In this document: piece after piece, positions 63,990-64,000 of the stretch
Position numbering within the stretch: position 1 is the first letter of the stretch
Layout: each line of letters begins with the position of its first letter
Source: Paenibacillus taichungensis
GTDB taxonomy: Bacteria > Bacillota > Bacilli > Paenibacillales > Paenibacillaceae
DNA length: 64,000 bases
Assembly (NCBI RefSeq): GCF_013359905.1
Contig: NZ_JABMCC010000106.1
Span: 142,377 to 206,376, forward strand
Direction: 5' to 3'
Made by a program: the position numbers and the translations under genes
Notes under the pieces: model-generated
What the model was told of the DNA's origin: nothing
Seen by the model: only the letters and a program-made list of their open reading frames with translations
Databases searched by the model: none

Positions 63990-64000
63990 CGCATAGCTTA

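Noticed and set aside
1..64000. CRISPR arrays, prophage or transposase genes
   Set aside because: No regularly spaced repeats, integrase, terminase or transposase motifs were seen anywhere in the window.

Overview
The window comes from a low-to-moderate GC, endospore-forming Firmicute, most likely Paenibacillus. Evidence: a complete tricistronic gerA-type germination operon, a Spo0E-like phosphatase, large YesM/YesN-type two-component systems beside CUT1 sugar transport genes, several AraC-type sugar regulators, and the Bacilli-type block sigW-rsiW-cdaA-cdaR-glmM-glmS with a glmS ribozyme. No phage genes, transposase or CRISPR array were found.

Layout. 1-3.3 kb: secreted and membrane proteins, including a stalk-domain protein with an internal tandem repeat. 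3.4-6.2 kb: an uncharacterised pair, one member carrying a formylglycine-generating-enzyme-like (FGE/SUMF1) fold signature. 6.5-13.7 kb: a sugar uptake module with a lipoprotein binding protein, a YesN-like regulator and a YesM-like kinase on the minus strand, and two divergent permeases; its ATPase is not encoded here. 13.8-17.9 kb: a Spo0E-like phosphatase, two adjacent paralogues resembling C39/BtrH-type proteins without an obvious catalytic Cys, a WYL regulator, a zinc-ribbon protein and an ArsR regulator. 18.1-20.9 kb: a Tet(L)/QacA-like exporter and a SetA-like sugar exporter. 21-28.4 kb: SnoaL-like, Rrf2 and AraC genes, then two sugar-oxidoreductase modules (Gfo/Idh/MocA plus aldo-keto reductase; Gfo/Idh/MocA plus xylose-isomerase-like TIM barrel) with AraC regulators. 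28.5-34 kb: an OmpR/EnvZ-type pair and an ABC/FtsX-type transporter. 34-38 kb: gerA, gerB and gerC. 38.2-44.9 kb: a soluble PAS-MCP sensor, then an RpiR regulator divergent from an ECF transporter (S component, fused double ATPase, EcfT) with a PHP phosphoesterase. 45-50.7 kb: VOC proteins, WYL, LysR and MerR regulators, a CynX/NimT-type MFS transporter and a decayed nitroreductase. 51-59 kb: the envelope, c-di-AMP and amino-sugar block. 59.4-62.2 kb: ppc. 62.7-64 kb: eleven tRNA genes downstream of a 5S rRNA, the distal end of an rRNA operon read leftward.

How genes work together. The 51-59 kb block joins the ECF sigma factor and its membrane anti-sigma factor to c-di-AMP synthesis (CdaA/CdaR) and to UDP-GlcNAc precursor supply (GlmM, GlmS); glmS has its own strong promoter and a GlcN6P-sensing ribozyme in its leader. 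Most other loci are self-contained regulator-plus-transporter or regulator-plus-enzyme cassettes for carbohydrate use or export. The least explained loci are the FGE-like pair, the BtrH-like paralogue pair with its WYL regulator, and the orphan ECF-PHP cassette. Protein assignments rest on reading motifs; no database search was run.
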